Assembly: GCA_021775555.1 (NCBI GenBank)
Contig: JAJFHP010000065.1
Span: forward strand, 1 to 64,000
Length of the DNA: 64,000 bases
Source: Hyphomicrobiales bacterium
GTDB lineage: Bacteria; Pseudomonadota; Alphaproteobacteria; Rhizobiales; Methyloligellaceae
Reading direction: 5' to 3'
The notes beneath the pieces were generated by a model that was not told the DNA's origin, ran no database searches, and saw nothing but the letters and a program-made list of their open reading frames with translations. This document shows, piece by piece, positions 53,821 to 62,149 of the stretch; positions within the stretch are counted from its first letter, which is position 1; every line of letters begins with the position of its first letter. Position numbers and translations under genes: made by a program.

Positions 53821-55863
53821 ATGGCGGCATCGCGCGATTTGTTTGCAAAGCTGGAAGAGGAGCTTGAGGCGGAGCCAATCAAGTCTAAAAACACGCGCGC
53901 AAAATCCAAGGGCAAACCATCGAAAGGCGAAGCTGGTTATACGGCTGCTGACATCGAGGTACTTGAGGGGTTGGAGCCTGTGCGGCGGCGCCCGGCCATG
54001 TATATCGGCGGCACGGACGAAAAAGCCCTGCATCATCTCTTTGCCGAGACAATCGACAATTCGATGGACGAAGCGGTCGCGGGACACGCTGACTGGATTG
54101 ATGTCAATCTCGATAAAGACGGCTGGCTGACGGTCACAGACAACGGCCGTGGCATCCCCGTCGACCCGCACCCCAAATTCAAGGACAAGTCCGCGCTCGA
54201 AGTCATCATGACCACGCTTCATGCGGGCGGAAAATTCGACTCGAAAGTTTATGACACATCGGGCGGCCTGCATGGTGTCGGCATCTCGGTGGTCAACGCC
54301 CTGTCGGAAACCCTCGAAGTTGAAGTGGCGCGCGCACAGCAGCTTCACCGGCAAACATTCAAACGCGGGGTTCCGCAAGGGAAACTGGAGCAGCTGGGTG
54401 AAATCAAGAACCGGCGCGGCACCAGGGTACGTTTCCTGCCCGATAAAGAAATTTTCGGAGCGAAGGCCGCCTTCAGACCGGCAACGCTGCTGCGCATGGC
54501 GCGCTCAAAAGCCTATCTGTTCGGCGGCGTCGAAATCCGCTGGTCCTGCGCACCGGAACTCATCACCGGCAAGGACGAAACACCAGCGCAAGCCGTCTTC
54601 CACTTCCCCGGCGGGCTGAAGGATTTTCTCGGGATCCGCATCGAGGGGCAAACTTGCGTCACCAACGATGTGTTCGCCGGCAAAACGGAAAAGAAAGGCG
54701 GTCACGGCGCGGTCGAGTGGGCCGTGAGCTGGATTGGCAGCGCCGACGGGTTTCTCAATTCCTATTGCAACACGGTGCCGACGCCCGAAGGCGGCACCCA
54801 TGAATCCGGCCTGCGCGCGGCGCTGACCAAGGGCCTCCGCAATTATGGCGAACTGGCGGGAAACAAGAAAGCCGCCCAGATCACCGCGGACGATGTGCTG
54901 GGGACATCGGCCGCCATGCTGTCGGTGTTTATCCGCGAGCCGGAATTCCAGGGCCAGACCAAGGATAGGCTGGCAACGACCGAGGCCACGCGCATTGTCG
55001 AGACGGCGGTGCGCGATGCGTTTGAGCATTGGCTCACCGCCAGCCCGAACCAGGCCAACAAGCTGCTCGAATGGGTGATTGACCGGGCAGAAGAACGCGC
55101 CCGGCGCAAACGCGAGCGCGAGGTCAACCGGAAGTCCGCCACGCGCAAGCTGCGCCTGCCTGGAAAACTGGCCGACTGCTCGAACAGCGCGGCGGAAGGG
55201 ACGGAAATTTTCATCGTCGAGGGAGACAGCGCCGGCGGTTCGGCCAAGCAGGCGCGCAACCGCGCCACACAGGCCATCCTTCCCTTGCGCGGAAAAATCC
55301 TCAATGTCGCCAATGCGACATCGGCCAAGAAGGCGGACAACCAGCTTCTCAATGACCTGATACTTGCACTGGGGTGTGGCACGGGGGCGTCCTATAGCAA
55401 CGCTGACCTGCGCTATGAGAAGGTCATCATCATGACCGACGCCGATGTGGACGGCGCGCATATCGCATCATTGCTCATCACCTTCTTTTACCGCGAAATG
55501 CCGGAACTCATCGACAATGGCCATCTCTATCTTGGGGTGCCGCCGCTCTACAAGCTGGCCCAGGGGGCTAAAACCCTCTACGCCCGTGACGATGCCCACA
55601 AGGATGAATTACTGGAAATGGAATTCACCGGTCGCGGCAAGGTGGAAGTGAGCCGTTTCAAAGGCTTGGGAGAAATGCTTCCCAGGCAACTTAAAGAAAC
55701 TGCCATGGACCCGGCCAAGCGCACATTGCTGCGGGTTGAGATTGCCGAGGACGACCGTTCCGGCACCTCAAAAGCGGTGCAGCAACTGATGGGCAACAAG
55801 GCGGAAGCGCGCTTCAAGTTCATCCAGGAAAATGCCGAATTTGCCGAGGATCTGGATATCTGA
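53821..55863 (+). CDS. parE: DNA topoisomerase IV subunit B
   Basis: ParE is the ATPase subunit that, with ParC, unlinks daughter chromosomes. The 680-residue protein has a GHKL ATPase domain (EPVRRRPAMYIGG, ETIDNSMDEAVAGHA, VTDNGRGIPVD, SGGLHGVGISVVNALS), a transducer domain, and the TOPRIM region FIVEGDSAGGSAKQARNR with MTDADVDGAHI, ending with RFKGLGEMLPRQLKETAMDP. These residues separate it from GyrB (shorter, without the GyrB insertion). ATG 53821 is used. parC is not in this window. Confidence 0.96.
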   Translation: MAASRDLFAKLEEELEAEPIKSKNTRAKSKGKPSKGEAGYTAADIEVLEGLEPVRRRPAMYIGGTDEKALHHLFAETIDNSMDEAVAGHADWIDVNLDKDGWLTVTDNGRGIPVDPHPKFKDKSALEVIMTTLHAGGKFDSKVYDTSGGLHGVGISVVNALSETLEVEVARAQQLHRQTFKRGVPQGKLEQLGEIKNRRGTRVRFLPDKEIFGAKAAFRPATLLRMARSKAYLFGGVEIRWSCAPELITGKDETPAQAVFHFPGGLKDFLGIRIEGQTCVTNDVFAGKTEKKGGHGAVEWAVSWIGSADGFLNSYCNTVPTPEGGTHESGLRAALTKGLRNYGELAGNKKAAQITADDVLGTSAAMLSVFIREPEFQGQTKDRLATTEATRIVETAVRDAFEHWLTASPNQANKLLEWVIDRAEERARRKREREVNRKSATRKLRLPGKLADCSNSAAEGTEIFIVEGDSAGGSAKQARNRATQAILPLRGKILNVANATSAKKADNQLLNDLILALGCGTGASYSNADLRYEKVIIMTDADVDGAHIASLLITFFYREMPELIDNGHLYLGVPPLYKLAQGAKTLYARDDAHKDELLEMEFTGRGKVEVSRFKGLGEMLPRQLKETAMDPAKRTLLRVEIAEDDRSGTSKAVQQLMGNKAEARFKFIQENAEFAEDLDI

Positions 55864-55950
55864 GCGCGCAAGACATTGACGCAGGTCATGGAGCCGGTCC
55901 GCAGAAGGTTTTATGGCAGGGCCATCAGACATTTGGCCGGAGATCGTTCC

Positions 55951-56454
55951 ATGTGGCGTTACTTGTTATTCTCCCTAATCGCCTTCCTTCTCCTCGCCCC
56001 GAATATGGGCATGGCGCAAGTCATTGATCCTCATGAGGTCTACGAGGAACGTTGTGCCCGTTGCCATTTTCCCCATGCCGGAAAATTTGCCCGCAAATCT
56101 CTTGTCCTGCAGCCGGACAGGCAGATAACGGGTCGAAAGGTGAAACAACCGCTCGATGCTTTTCTCAATGGTCATTCCGGCAAGCCCTCACCTGCCGAAA
56201 TCACGGCCCTGATCGACATGTTCACCATCCAGCTCAACAGTGACGGCCTGTTCGAGAAAAAATGCCGGATTTGCCACAAAAGCGCAAAAAAAATGGCGCG
56301 GGTACGTCTCAAAGTGAGAAATGGAAAACTGCTGGATCTGCTCTCCGGACGGGATATCCACGAGTTTCTCAAAGATCATGGACGACTTACCGATGCCGAG
56401 GTTGAAATTATGAACCATCTTCTCACATGGCAGGTGCAAACGGCTGGGCGCTAG
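55951..56454 (+). CDS. Exported diheme c-type cytochrome-like protein
   Basis: From ATG 55951 the protein has 167 residues. GGAG lies eight bases upstream, and a signal peptide (YLLFSLIAFLLLAPNMGMAQ) follows. Two heme-attachment motifs, CARCH and CRICH, each preceded by helical segments, suggest a diheme cytochrome in the periplasm. Downstream partners that would explain its electron donor or acceptor are not present. An open upstream frame from 55876 would add 25 unlikely residues. Confidence 0.85.
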   Translation: MWRYLLFSLIAFLLLAPNMGMAQVIDPHEVYEERCARCHFPHAGKFARKSLVLQPDRQITGRKVKQPLDAFLNGHSGKPSPAEITALIDMFTIQLNSDGLFEKKCRICHKSAKKMARVRLKVRNGKLLDLLSGRDIHEFLKDHGRLTDAEVEIMNHLLTWQVQTAGR

Positions 56455-56592
56455 GAGGAGATCCCCGAAAAACATCTCCAATACGCAACTGTGTGCACGC
56501 CTTGAGGATGCAAACCGGTCCTCGGAGCACAACAGTCTGCATACCAATACAACCCCCGGAACGTTGAGTTCCCCGCAAATTCCGAATTGCGC

Positions 56593-57114
56593 TTACAGCC
56601 AACGCGGCACCTTTTCTTTATATTCCAAATATGGAGCCCCGAATTCCTGGCTCAGATAGGCCTCTTCAGCTTCAATAACACCTTTATTCATGATCATGAG
56701 CAGAACTGGCAGGACCAGCAAGGCCCATCCCGAGGTCAGCGCAATCGATAAACCCGCATAGATAATCGTGAGGCCGATATAAATAGGATTGCGCGACCAG
56801 TTGTAGAGGCCGTGGGTCACCAGAGCATCGGTGGGTTCATCCACCGGGATGGTGGTCCCTGCATCTGCAAACTGCCGCACGGCCTTCCAGATGATAACTA
56901 TGCCAATTACCGCGAGACCCAGACCGATGATGATCGGCCGCAAAGTCCCGCCAGCAAGGCCAGGACCCAGCGGCCACAACAACTCCAGAAGACAACCAGA
57001 GGCAAGACCGCCCAGATAAAGATTGGGGGGTCGCACCAGCACATTTGCATGACATTCACTCAATGGATCAGGCTCTCTTTCACCCTGTATCAGCAATGAC
57101 AAGCTATAGCGCAT
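56593..57114 (-). CDS. Isoprenylcysteine methyltransferase-like (ICMT) membrane protein
   Basis: The protein has at least four hydrophobic segments and the ICMT/PEMT-type C-terminal motif: LVTHGLYNWSRNPIYIGLTIIYAGLSIAL, then VIEAEEAYLSQEFGAPYLEYKEKVPRWL. The RNPxY and E...Y..Y residues form the SAM-binding pocket of this family. The substrate of the bacterial proteins is usually unknown. The start is uncertain: ATG 57114 is given, but TTG 57147 or TTG near 57062 are possible. Confidence 0.85.
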   Translation of the reverse strand: MRYSLSLLIQGEREPDPLSECHANVLVRPPNLYLGGLASGCLLELLWPLGPGLAGGTLRPIIIGLGLAVIGIVIIWKAVRQFADAGTTIPVDEPTDALVTHGLYNWSRNPIYIGLTIIYAGLSIALTSGWALLVLPVLLMIMNKGVIEAEEAYLSQEFGAPYLEYKEKVPRWL

Positions 57115-57309
57115 CTTGTTGTGCCAATGACCAACATTTCCAAACAATCCTATCAGTCATTTGACAATCCAGCCCCGCCCCCTATGCTCCGCGCGGAACA
57201 AGGACATTTGTCGATTCGACAGTCATTGCCTCACAAGCGAAGCTTATGCAAATCAAGACCCTATATGGTTCAAGATGAGTCATAGCGACCGCAAGAACGG
57301 CGCACATAT

Positions 57310-58695
57310 ATGAAATTCCAGGATCTCGGACTTAGCGAAAAAGTTCTTTCTGCGGTAACGCAGGCGGGCTACGAGACGCCGACGCCAATTCAGGCTCAAG
57401 CCATTCCCGTTGCAATGAAAGGGCGTGACGTACTCGGCATTGCCCAGACAGGCACGGGCAAAACAGCTTCCTTCGTCCTGCCCATGCTGACGCTGCTTGA
57501 GAGAGGCCGCGCGCGCGCGCGGATGCCACGCTCGTTAATCCTCGAACCGACCCGGGAATTAGCCGCACAGGTCGTGAACGAATTTGAGGCCCTTGGGGCC
57601 ATGCACAAGCTCAATGTTGCGTTGCTGATTGGCGGCGTGTCTTTCGATGAACAGAACCGCAAACTCGACCGCGGCGCCGATGTCCTGATTGCCACACCGG
57701 GCCGGCTGCTCGATCATTTCGGGCGCGGTAAGTTGCTGCTCACAGGTGTTGAGATTTTCGTCATTGATGAGGCTGACCGGATGCTGGATATGGGCTTCAT
57801 CCCCGACATGGAGCGTATTTCCAGCCTTATCCCTCCGCGTCGGCAGACATTGTTTTTCTCCGCAACCATGCCAGCAGAAATCAAGCGGCTTGCGAACACT
57901 TTTCTGAATAACCCGGAACGCATCGAGGCTTCGCCGCCGAGCTCGACGGTGGATACGATTGAACAGGTTCTGTGTTACACGCCAAGCGACCCGAAGGAAA
58001 AGCGCGCTGCCCTTCGCAAGCTTATGGAAAAACAGGATGTGAAGAACGCAATCGTGTTTTGCAATCGCAAGCGCGATGTCGCTATCCTGCACCGCTCCCT
58101 CGTAAAACACGGATTTAACGCAGAAGCGCTCCACGGCGATCTCGATCAGCATCAGCGCACGGCAACCTTGGCTGCTTTCCGCAATGGCGATGTAACCTTT
58201 TTGGCGGCAAGCGACGTGGCCGCGCGCGGTCTGGACATTCCCGAAGTCAGTCATATTTTCAACTATGATGTGCCTGTTCACCCGGAAGACTATGTCCATC
58301 GCATCGGGCGTACGGGGCGCGCAGGGCACAAGGGTTATGCCGCTACACTGGTCACATCACAGGAAATCCGCGCAATAGCAGCCATCAAGAAACTCGTCCG
58401 CAAGGAAATTGATTGGCTGGGAGACCCCCCGCCATCTGGATCTGACGACGGTGATTCACGCCGGCGAGGAGGTTCGCGCGGGCATGGCAGATCGCGCGGT
58501 TCGGGCGCAGGAGTTAGAAAAGGAGCAGGAAATCGTAAACCTGCCTCATCGAAACCACCTGTAAAAGAAAAACCGCAAAAGAAAAAACCCGGGCCACGGC
58601 GCGAGAGTGTTCCGCGTGAAGCAAATAAGCCCGGTAAAACAGTTGGCTTGGGCGATCACGTCCCGGATTTCCTAAAACGGCCAAACAAACCCTAA
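57310..58695 (+). CDS. rhlE: DEAD-box RNA helicase (RhlE-like)
   Basis: The 461-residue protein has the full DEAD-box motif set: Q motif GYETPTPIQAQAIP, motif I AQTGTGKT, Ia PTRELA, Ib TPGR, II DEADRMLDMGF, III SAT, V ARGLDIP and VI HRIGRTGR. A basic tail follows (RRRGGSRGHGRSRGSG and PQKKKPGPRRES), probably for RNA binding. RhlE-type helicases act in ribosome maturation and RNA decay. It is a single plus-strand gene before the diguanylate cyclase. Confidence 0.95.
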   Translation: MKFQDLGLSEKVLSAVTQAGYETPTPIQAQAIPVAMKGRDVLGIAQTGTGKTASFVLPMLTLLERGRARARMPRSLILEPTRELAAQVVNEFEALGAMHKLNVALLIGGVSFDEQNRKLDRGADVLIATPGRLLDHFGRGKLLLTGVEIFVIDEADRMLDMGFIPDMERISSLIPPRRQTLFFSATMPAEIKRLANTFLNNPERIEASPPSSTVDTIEQVLCYTPSDPKEKRAALRKLMEKQDVKNAIVFCNRKRDVAILHRSLVKHGFNAEALHGDLDQHQRTATLAAFRNGDVTFLAASDVAARGLDIPEVSHIFNYDVPVHPEDYVHRIGRTGRAGHKGYAATLVTSQEIRAIAAIKKLVRKEIDWLGDPPPSGSDDGDSRRRGGSRGHGRSRGSGAGVRKGAGNRKPASSKPPVKEKPQKKKPGPRRESVPREANKPGKTVGLGDHVPDFLKRPNKP

Positions 58696-58750
58696 ACCTA
58701 AATATTCGGCTCTTTTTACAGCCTATTAACACCCCTACTTCACATTCCGA

Positions 58751-58763
58751 GTGTTCTGAACAC
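58751..58763. promoter_or_regulatory. Short perfect palindrome upstream of the diguanylate cyclase gene
   Basis: GTGTTC, one base, GAACAC form a perfect 13-base inverted repeat 65 bases before the GGDEF gene start. It may be an operator. It does not match the alphaproteobacterial LexA box, which is a direct repeat of GTTC. Confidence 0.4.
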
Positions 58764-58828
58764 CCAGTCAGGGTCAATGGCGCTCTTCTGGGACACAAAA
58801 ACTCTGATAATACAGAGGAATACGACCC

Positions 58829-59926
58829 GTGGGCACACCGTCAAATATCGCGGCCAAAACCACTGCATCCAGTGGTGAAGACTATGCACGTACGATGGCC
58901 CATGGTGAGCGGGCCCTCAATCTTATGAAACAGCTTCGCACGCCCGCGATCCCACGGAACTATGAACTGCTCTTCGCCTTCACCACCTCGACCAACAAGG
59001 AACTTTGCAATGCGCTTCGCAAAGCGCTGGAAACAGATTCCTGTCTGACGGAAGAGGCGGCAGAACGGCTGTATCAGACTTTCCTCACCAAGGGTGACAT
59101 TTCAGATAAGGTGGACGAGGTTGGCACGCAAGTCAGCCAGGAAATGACCGACATTATGTCGGTGATCGAGGCTGCCAGTGAGCGTACCGGCAGTTATGGA
59201 GAATCGCTCCAGGGCATGAATGCCAAGCTGTCGGGCATTGATTCTCCACAGCAGCTCAAAACCGTTCTGGCCGAGTTGTTTGAAACCACCAATGATATGG
59301 CGGAGTACAACAAGCTTCTCGAAAAGCGACTGGCAGATTCAAAATCGCAAATCGACGAACTTCAGATGAACCTCGAATTGACCCGGGTTGAATCCTTCAC
59401 CGATGAGTTGACGGGCCTCACAAACCGCAAGCGCTTCGATCAGTCCATAGAGCTGGAAATGTCTGAAGCTGAAGAATCCGCTGATCCGCTATGTTTGATG
59501 ATGCTGGACATCGATCACTTCAAATCTTTCAACGACACCCACGGTCACCAGACCGGTGATCAGGTTATCCGGCTTGTTGCCCACACCTTGAAAACCAATG
59601 TTAAAGGGCGCGACTGCGCTGCTCGCTATGGCGGTGAGGAATTTGCAATCATATTACCCAAGACCAAGCTGTCAGCTGCCATTACGCTCGCTGAGCAAAT
59701 CCGGGTCGCGGTCAAAACCAAGGAACTGGTTAAAAAATCCACCAATGAGAGCCTCGGGCATGTGACGATGTCCATCGGTATTTCCAGCTATCGTCTCGGT
59801 GAGACTATTCCTGAATTCATTGAGCGCGCCGACGTTTGCCTTTACGCGGCCAAGGAGGCAGGGCGTGACAATGTAAAATCCGAAACAGACATGCGAGACA
59901 GAGAAGTCGCGACCAGCGCAGCCTGA
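58829..59926 (+). CDS. Diguanylate cyclase (GGDEF)
   Basis: The 365-residue protein has a helical N-terminal region (ARTMAHGERALNLMKQLRTPAIPRNYELLFAFTT, typical of rhizobial cyclases), a coiled-coil linker (about 165-190) and a GGDEF domain with the active GGEEF motif in ARYGGEEFAIILP. DELTGLTNRKRF and LMMLDIDHFKSFNDTHGH complete it. It should make cyclic di-GMP. The inhibitory RxxD site is KGRD here, with Lys replacing Arg, so feedback control may be weak. There is no membrane helix. The start is GTG 58829. Confidence 0.93.
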   Translation: MGTPSNIAAKTTASSGEDYARTMAHGERALNLMKQLRTPAIPRNYELLFAFTTSTNKELCNALRKALETDSCLTEEAAERLYQTFLTKGDISDKVDEVGTQVSQEMTDIMSVIEAASERTGSYGESLQGMNAKLSGIDSPQQLKTVLAELFETTNDMAEYNKLLEKRLADSKSQIDELQMNLELTRVESFTDELTGLTNRKRFDQSIELEMSEAEESADPLCLMMLDIDHFKSFNDTHGHQTGDQVIRLVAHTLKTNVKGRDCAARYGGEEFAIILPKTKLSAAITLAEQIRVAVKTKELVKKSTNESLGHVTMSIGISSYRLGETIPEFIERADVCLYAAKEAGRDNVKSETDMRDREVATSAA

Positions 59927-59944
59927 ACATTCTCCCAATGTTTT
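59926..59944 (+). terminator. Weak terminator after the diguanylate cyclase gene
   Basis: AACATT (59926-59931) pairs with AATGTT (59937-59942) around CTCCC, followed by TTAT. The stem overlaps the stop codon. The stem is short and A+T-rich. Confidence 0.4.
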
Positions 59945-60001
59945 ATATTCATTGCTGGCGGGTAACGCACAATGTGCTATCCACGCCCCGGCTGGGCTGA
60001 T

Positions 60002-60406
60002 TTACGAAACTTGGATGGGCTTATCGTACGCGTCAAGCAGGGCTTCGCTAGCCGGTGTAATGGCAACCGACTCACCACACCCGCAAGAATCAGTCTGATT
60101 TGGATTATCAAACACAAATCCGGAGGATAACTTGTCCACCCGGTAATCCATAGTCGCCCCGAGAAGGAACAGGATAGCCTTGGGGTCGATGAACAGCGTA
60201 GCGCCTTTCTCCTCGACCATGTCGTCCGCCGGGTTGGCGCCCTCGACATAATCCATGGTGTATTCCATACCGACACAGCCGGCATTCTTGATGCCAACTC
60301 GCACGCCCGCAACCGGTTTATCGGAACCGGCGACATAACTTTTGATACGATCCGCGGCCGCATCAGTGAGTGAGAGTATTTTCGGTTTTTGCTGCATAAA
60401 ACTCAT
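60002..60406 (-). CDS. sufA: A-type Fe-S assembly protein SufA
   Basis: SufA carries Fe-S clusters made by SufBCD to apoproteins. From ATG 60406 it is 134 residues. The cluster cysteines lie in NAGCVGMEY and in the C-terminal DSCGCGESV. It is the last gene of the sufC-D-S-T-A series. The family also contains ErpA/IscA; the operon position supports SufA. Confidence 0.92.
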   Translation of the reverse strand: MSFMQQKPKILSLTDAAADRIKSYVAGSDKPVAGVRVGIKNAGCVGMEYTMDYVEGANPADDMVEEKGATLFIDPKAILFLLGATMDYRVDKLSSGFVFDNPNQTDSCGCGESVAITPASEALLDAYDKPIQVS

Positions 60407-60453
60407 ATGACTCAAATGGCACCGCATGGGCCCAGCGTCAAGACGCAAGGCTG

Positions 60454-60897
60454 CTAAAACATATTGAGAGCGATCTGCGCTTCTTCGGACATCCGGCTCA
60501 TATCCCATGGCGGATCAAACACAAGATCCACCTTTACATCTGATACCCCTGCAACTGTTAAGGCCGCATTCTGCACCCAAATAGGCATCTCGCCGGCTAC
60601 AGGGCAACCTGGCGCGGTTAAGGTCATTTCAATGGCGACGTTTCGATCATCATCTACATCAATTTTGTAAATCAATCCCAACTCGTAAATATCGACCGGG
60701 ATTTCCGGATCATACACGGTCTTCATAGCCGCGATCAGATCATTGGTCATCCGCTCAATCTCTTCCTCGCCAAGCGCACTTTCAGGTGCCTGTGCAACAC
60801 CCTTCACGGCCGCTACGGTTTCCGCGCAAGCATCAGGTAAGGAAGGCTTGTCTTCGATAAAATCTGAAACTTTAGAGTCGTCGGTCATATCACTCAC
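60454..60897 (-). CDS. sufT: SufT, MIP18/DUF59-family Fe-S assembly factor
   Basis: The 147-residue protein has an acidic N-terminal extension and a DUF59 domain: KTVYDPEIPVDIYELGLIYKIDV, then MTLTAPGCPVAGEMP with the conserved Cys. SufT helps mature Fe-S proteins in bacteria with the SUF system. Its start overlaps the sufS stop by four bases (ATGA). sufA follows after about 48 bases. Confidence 0.94.
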   Translation of the reverse strand: MSDMTDDSKVSDFIEDKPSLPDACAETVAAVKGVAQAPESALGEEEIERMTNDLIAAMKTVYDPEIPVDIYELGLIYKIDVDDDRNVAIEMTLTAPGCPVAGEMPIWVQNAALTVAGVSDVKVDLVFDPPWDMSRMSEEAQIALNMF

Positions 60898-62147
60898 GCA
60901 AAAAAATCCTGCGCCTTCATCAGGGCCACCGCAAGGGCGTCGACCTCTTCTACGGTATTATACATGGCAAATGATGCACGGCAGGTTGATGTCACGCCAA
61001 AACGCGCCAACAACGGTTCCGCGCAATGGGTTCCGGCCCGCACGGCTATGCCGGAACGGTCAATAATGGTCGAAATGTCATGGGCATGCGCCCCTTCCAT
61101 CTCGAATGAAATAATACTGCCTTTGCCCGGCGCCGTGCCTATCATGCGCAGTGAATTGATCTCACCAAGGCGTTGCTTGGCATAGGCGTGAACAGCGTCT
61201 TCATGAGCCTTGATGCGCTCCAGACCCACATCCATCATATATTCGAGTGCGACGCCCAGACCTATGGCCTGAACGATCGCCGGCGTACCCGCCTCGAAAC
61301 GGTGTGGCGGCTTTGCATAGGTGACATTATCTGTGCTCACAGTTCCGATCATCTCGCCACCCCCCTGGTAGGGTGGCATGGCATCGAGATGTTTCTTTTT
61401 GGCATACAACACTCCAATGCCGGTGGGGCCATAGACCTTGTGACCGGTGAAAGCATAAAAATCGCAATCCAGGTCCTGCACGTCCACAGGCATATGAACC
61501 GCGCCTTGCGCCCCATCAAGAAGAACAGGAATGCCCCTGTCATGAGCGAGCTTCACGACCTGCTTGACCGGAACGACCGTGCCCAGCGCGTTCGACATAT
61601 GCGTGACCGCCACCATTTTGGTTTTTGGCGTGAGCAGTTTTTCAAATTCCTCGATCAGGAATTCGCCTTCATCACTCACGGGCGCCCATTTGAGGACAGC
61701 GCCTGAACGCTCGCGATGAAAATGCCAGGGCACGATGTTGGAGTGGTGTTCCATGATGGTGAGAACGATTTCATCACCCTCGCCGATCACCATGCCGCCG
61801 AAGCTCTGAGCCACCAGGTTGATGGCCTCGCTGGCATTGCGGGTAAAAATGATTTCGTCGTCTGACGGCGCATTGATGAACCGGCGCACGGTAGAGCGTG
61901 CTTTTTCATAATTCTCGGTTGCAACATTGGAGAGATAATGCAGTCCGCGATGCACATTTGCATATTCATGTGAGTATGCATTCTGTATCGCGTCAAGCAC
62001 AGCACTTGGTTTTTGAGCCGAAGCGCCATTGTCGAGATAGACAAGCGGCTTGCCATGTATCTCACGCGACAAAATAGGAAAGTCGGCGCGGATGCTCTCC
62101 ACGTCATAGGATGCGCTCTTGGTATCTTGGGTCATGGTGTCCACCAT
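60894..62147 (-). CDS. sufS: Cysteine desulfurase SufS
   Basis: SufS takes sulfur from cysteine for cluster assembly. The 417-residue protein is a class V PLP enzyme with the PLP-Lys in TGHKVYGPTG, the active-site Cys in AVRAGTHCAEPLL, and the start IRADFPILSREIHGKPLVYLDNGASAQKP typical of the SufS/CsdA type. It begins two bases after sufD stops. Confidence 0.97.
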   Translation of the reverse strand: MVDTMTQDTKSASYDVESIRADFPILSREIHGKPLVYLDNGASAQKPSAVLDAIQNAYSHEYANVHRGLHYLSNVATENYEKARSTVRRFINAPSDDEIIFTRNASEAINLVAQSFGGMVIGEGDEIVLTIMEHHSNIVPWHFHRERSGAVLKWAPVSDEGEFLIEEFEKLLTPKTKMVAVTHMSNALGTVVPVKQVVKLAHDRGIPVLLDGAQGAVHMPVDVQDLDCDFYAFTGHKVYGPTGIGVLYAKKKHLDAMPPYQGGGEMIGTVSTDNVTYAKPPHRFEAGTPAIVQAIGLGVALEYMMDVGLERIKAHEDAVHAYAKQRLGEINSLRMIGTAPGKGSIISFEMEGAHAHDISTIIDRSGIAVRAGTHCAEPLLARFGVTSTCRASFAMYNTVEEVDALAVALMKAQDFFA

Positions 62148-62149
62148 GA

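Noticed and set aside
54505-55461. 318-codon minus-strand frame inside parE
   Set aside because: ParE motifs are continuous on the plus strand here, so the antisense frame is a composition artefact.
57559-58329. 256-codon minus-strand frame inside the DEAD-box helicase gene
   Set aside because: All helicase motifs are in order on the plus strand.
58751-58763. SOS (LexA) box before the diguanylate cyclase gene
   Set aside because: Alphaproteobacterial LexA binds a direct repeat GTTC-N7-GTTC; this is an inverted repeat with one central base.
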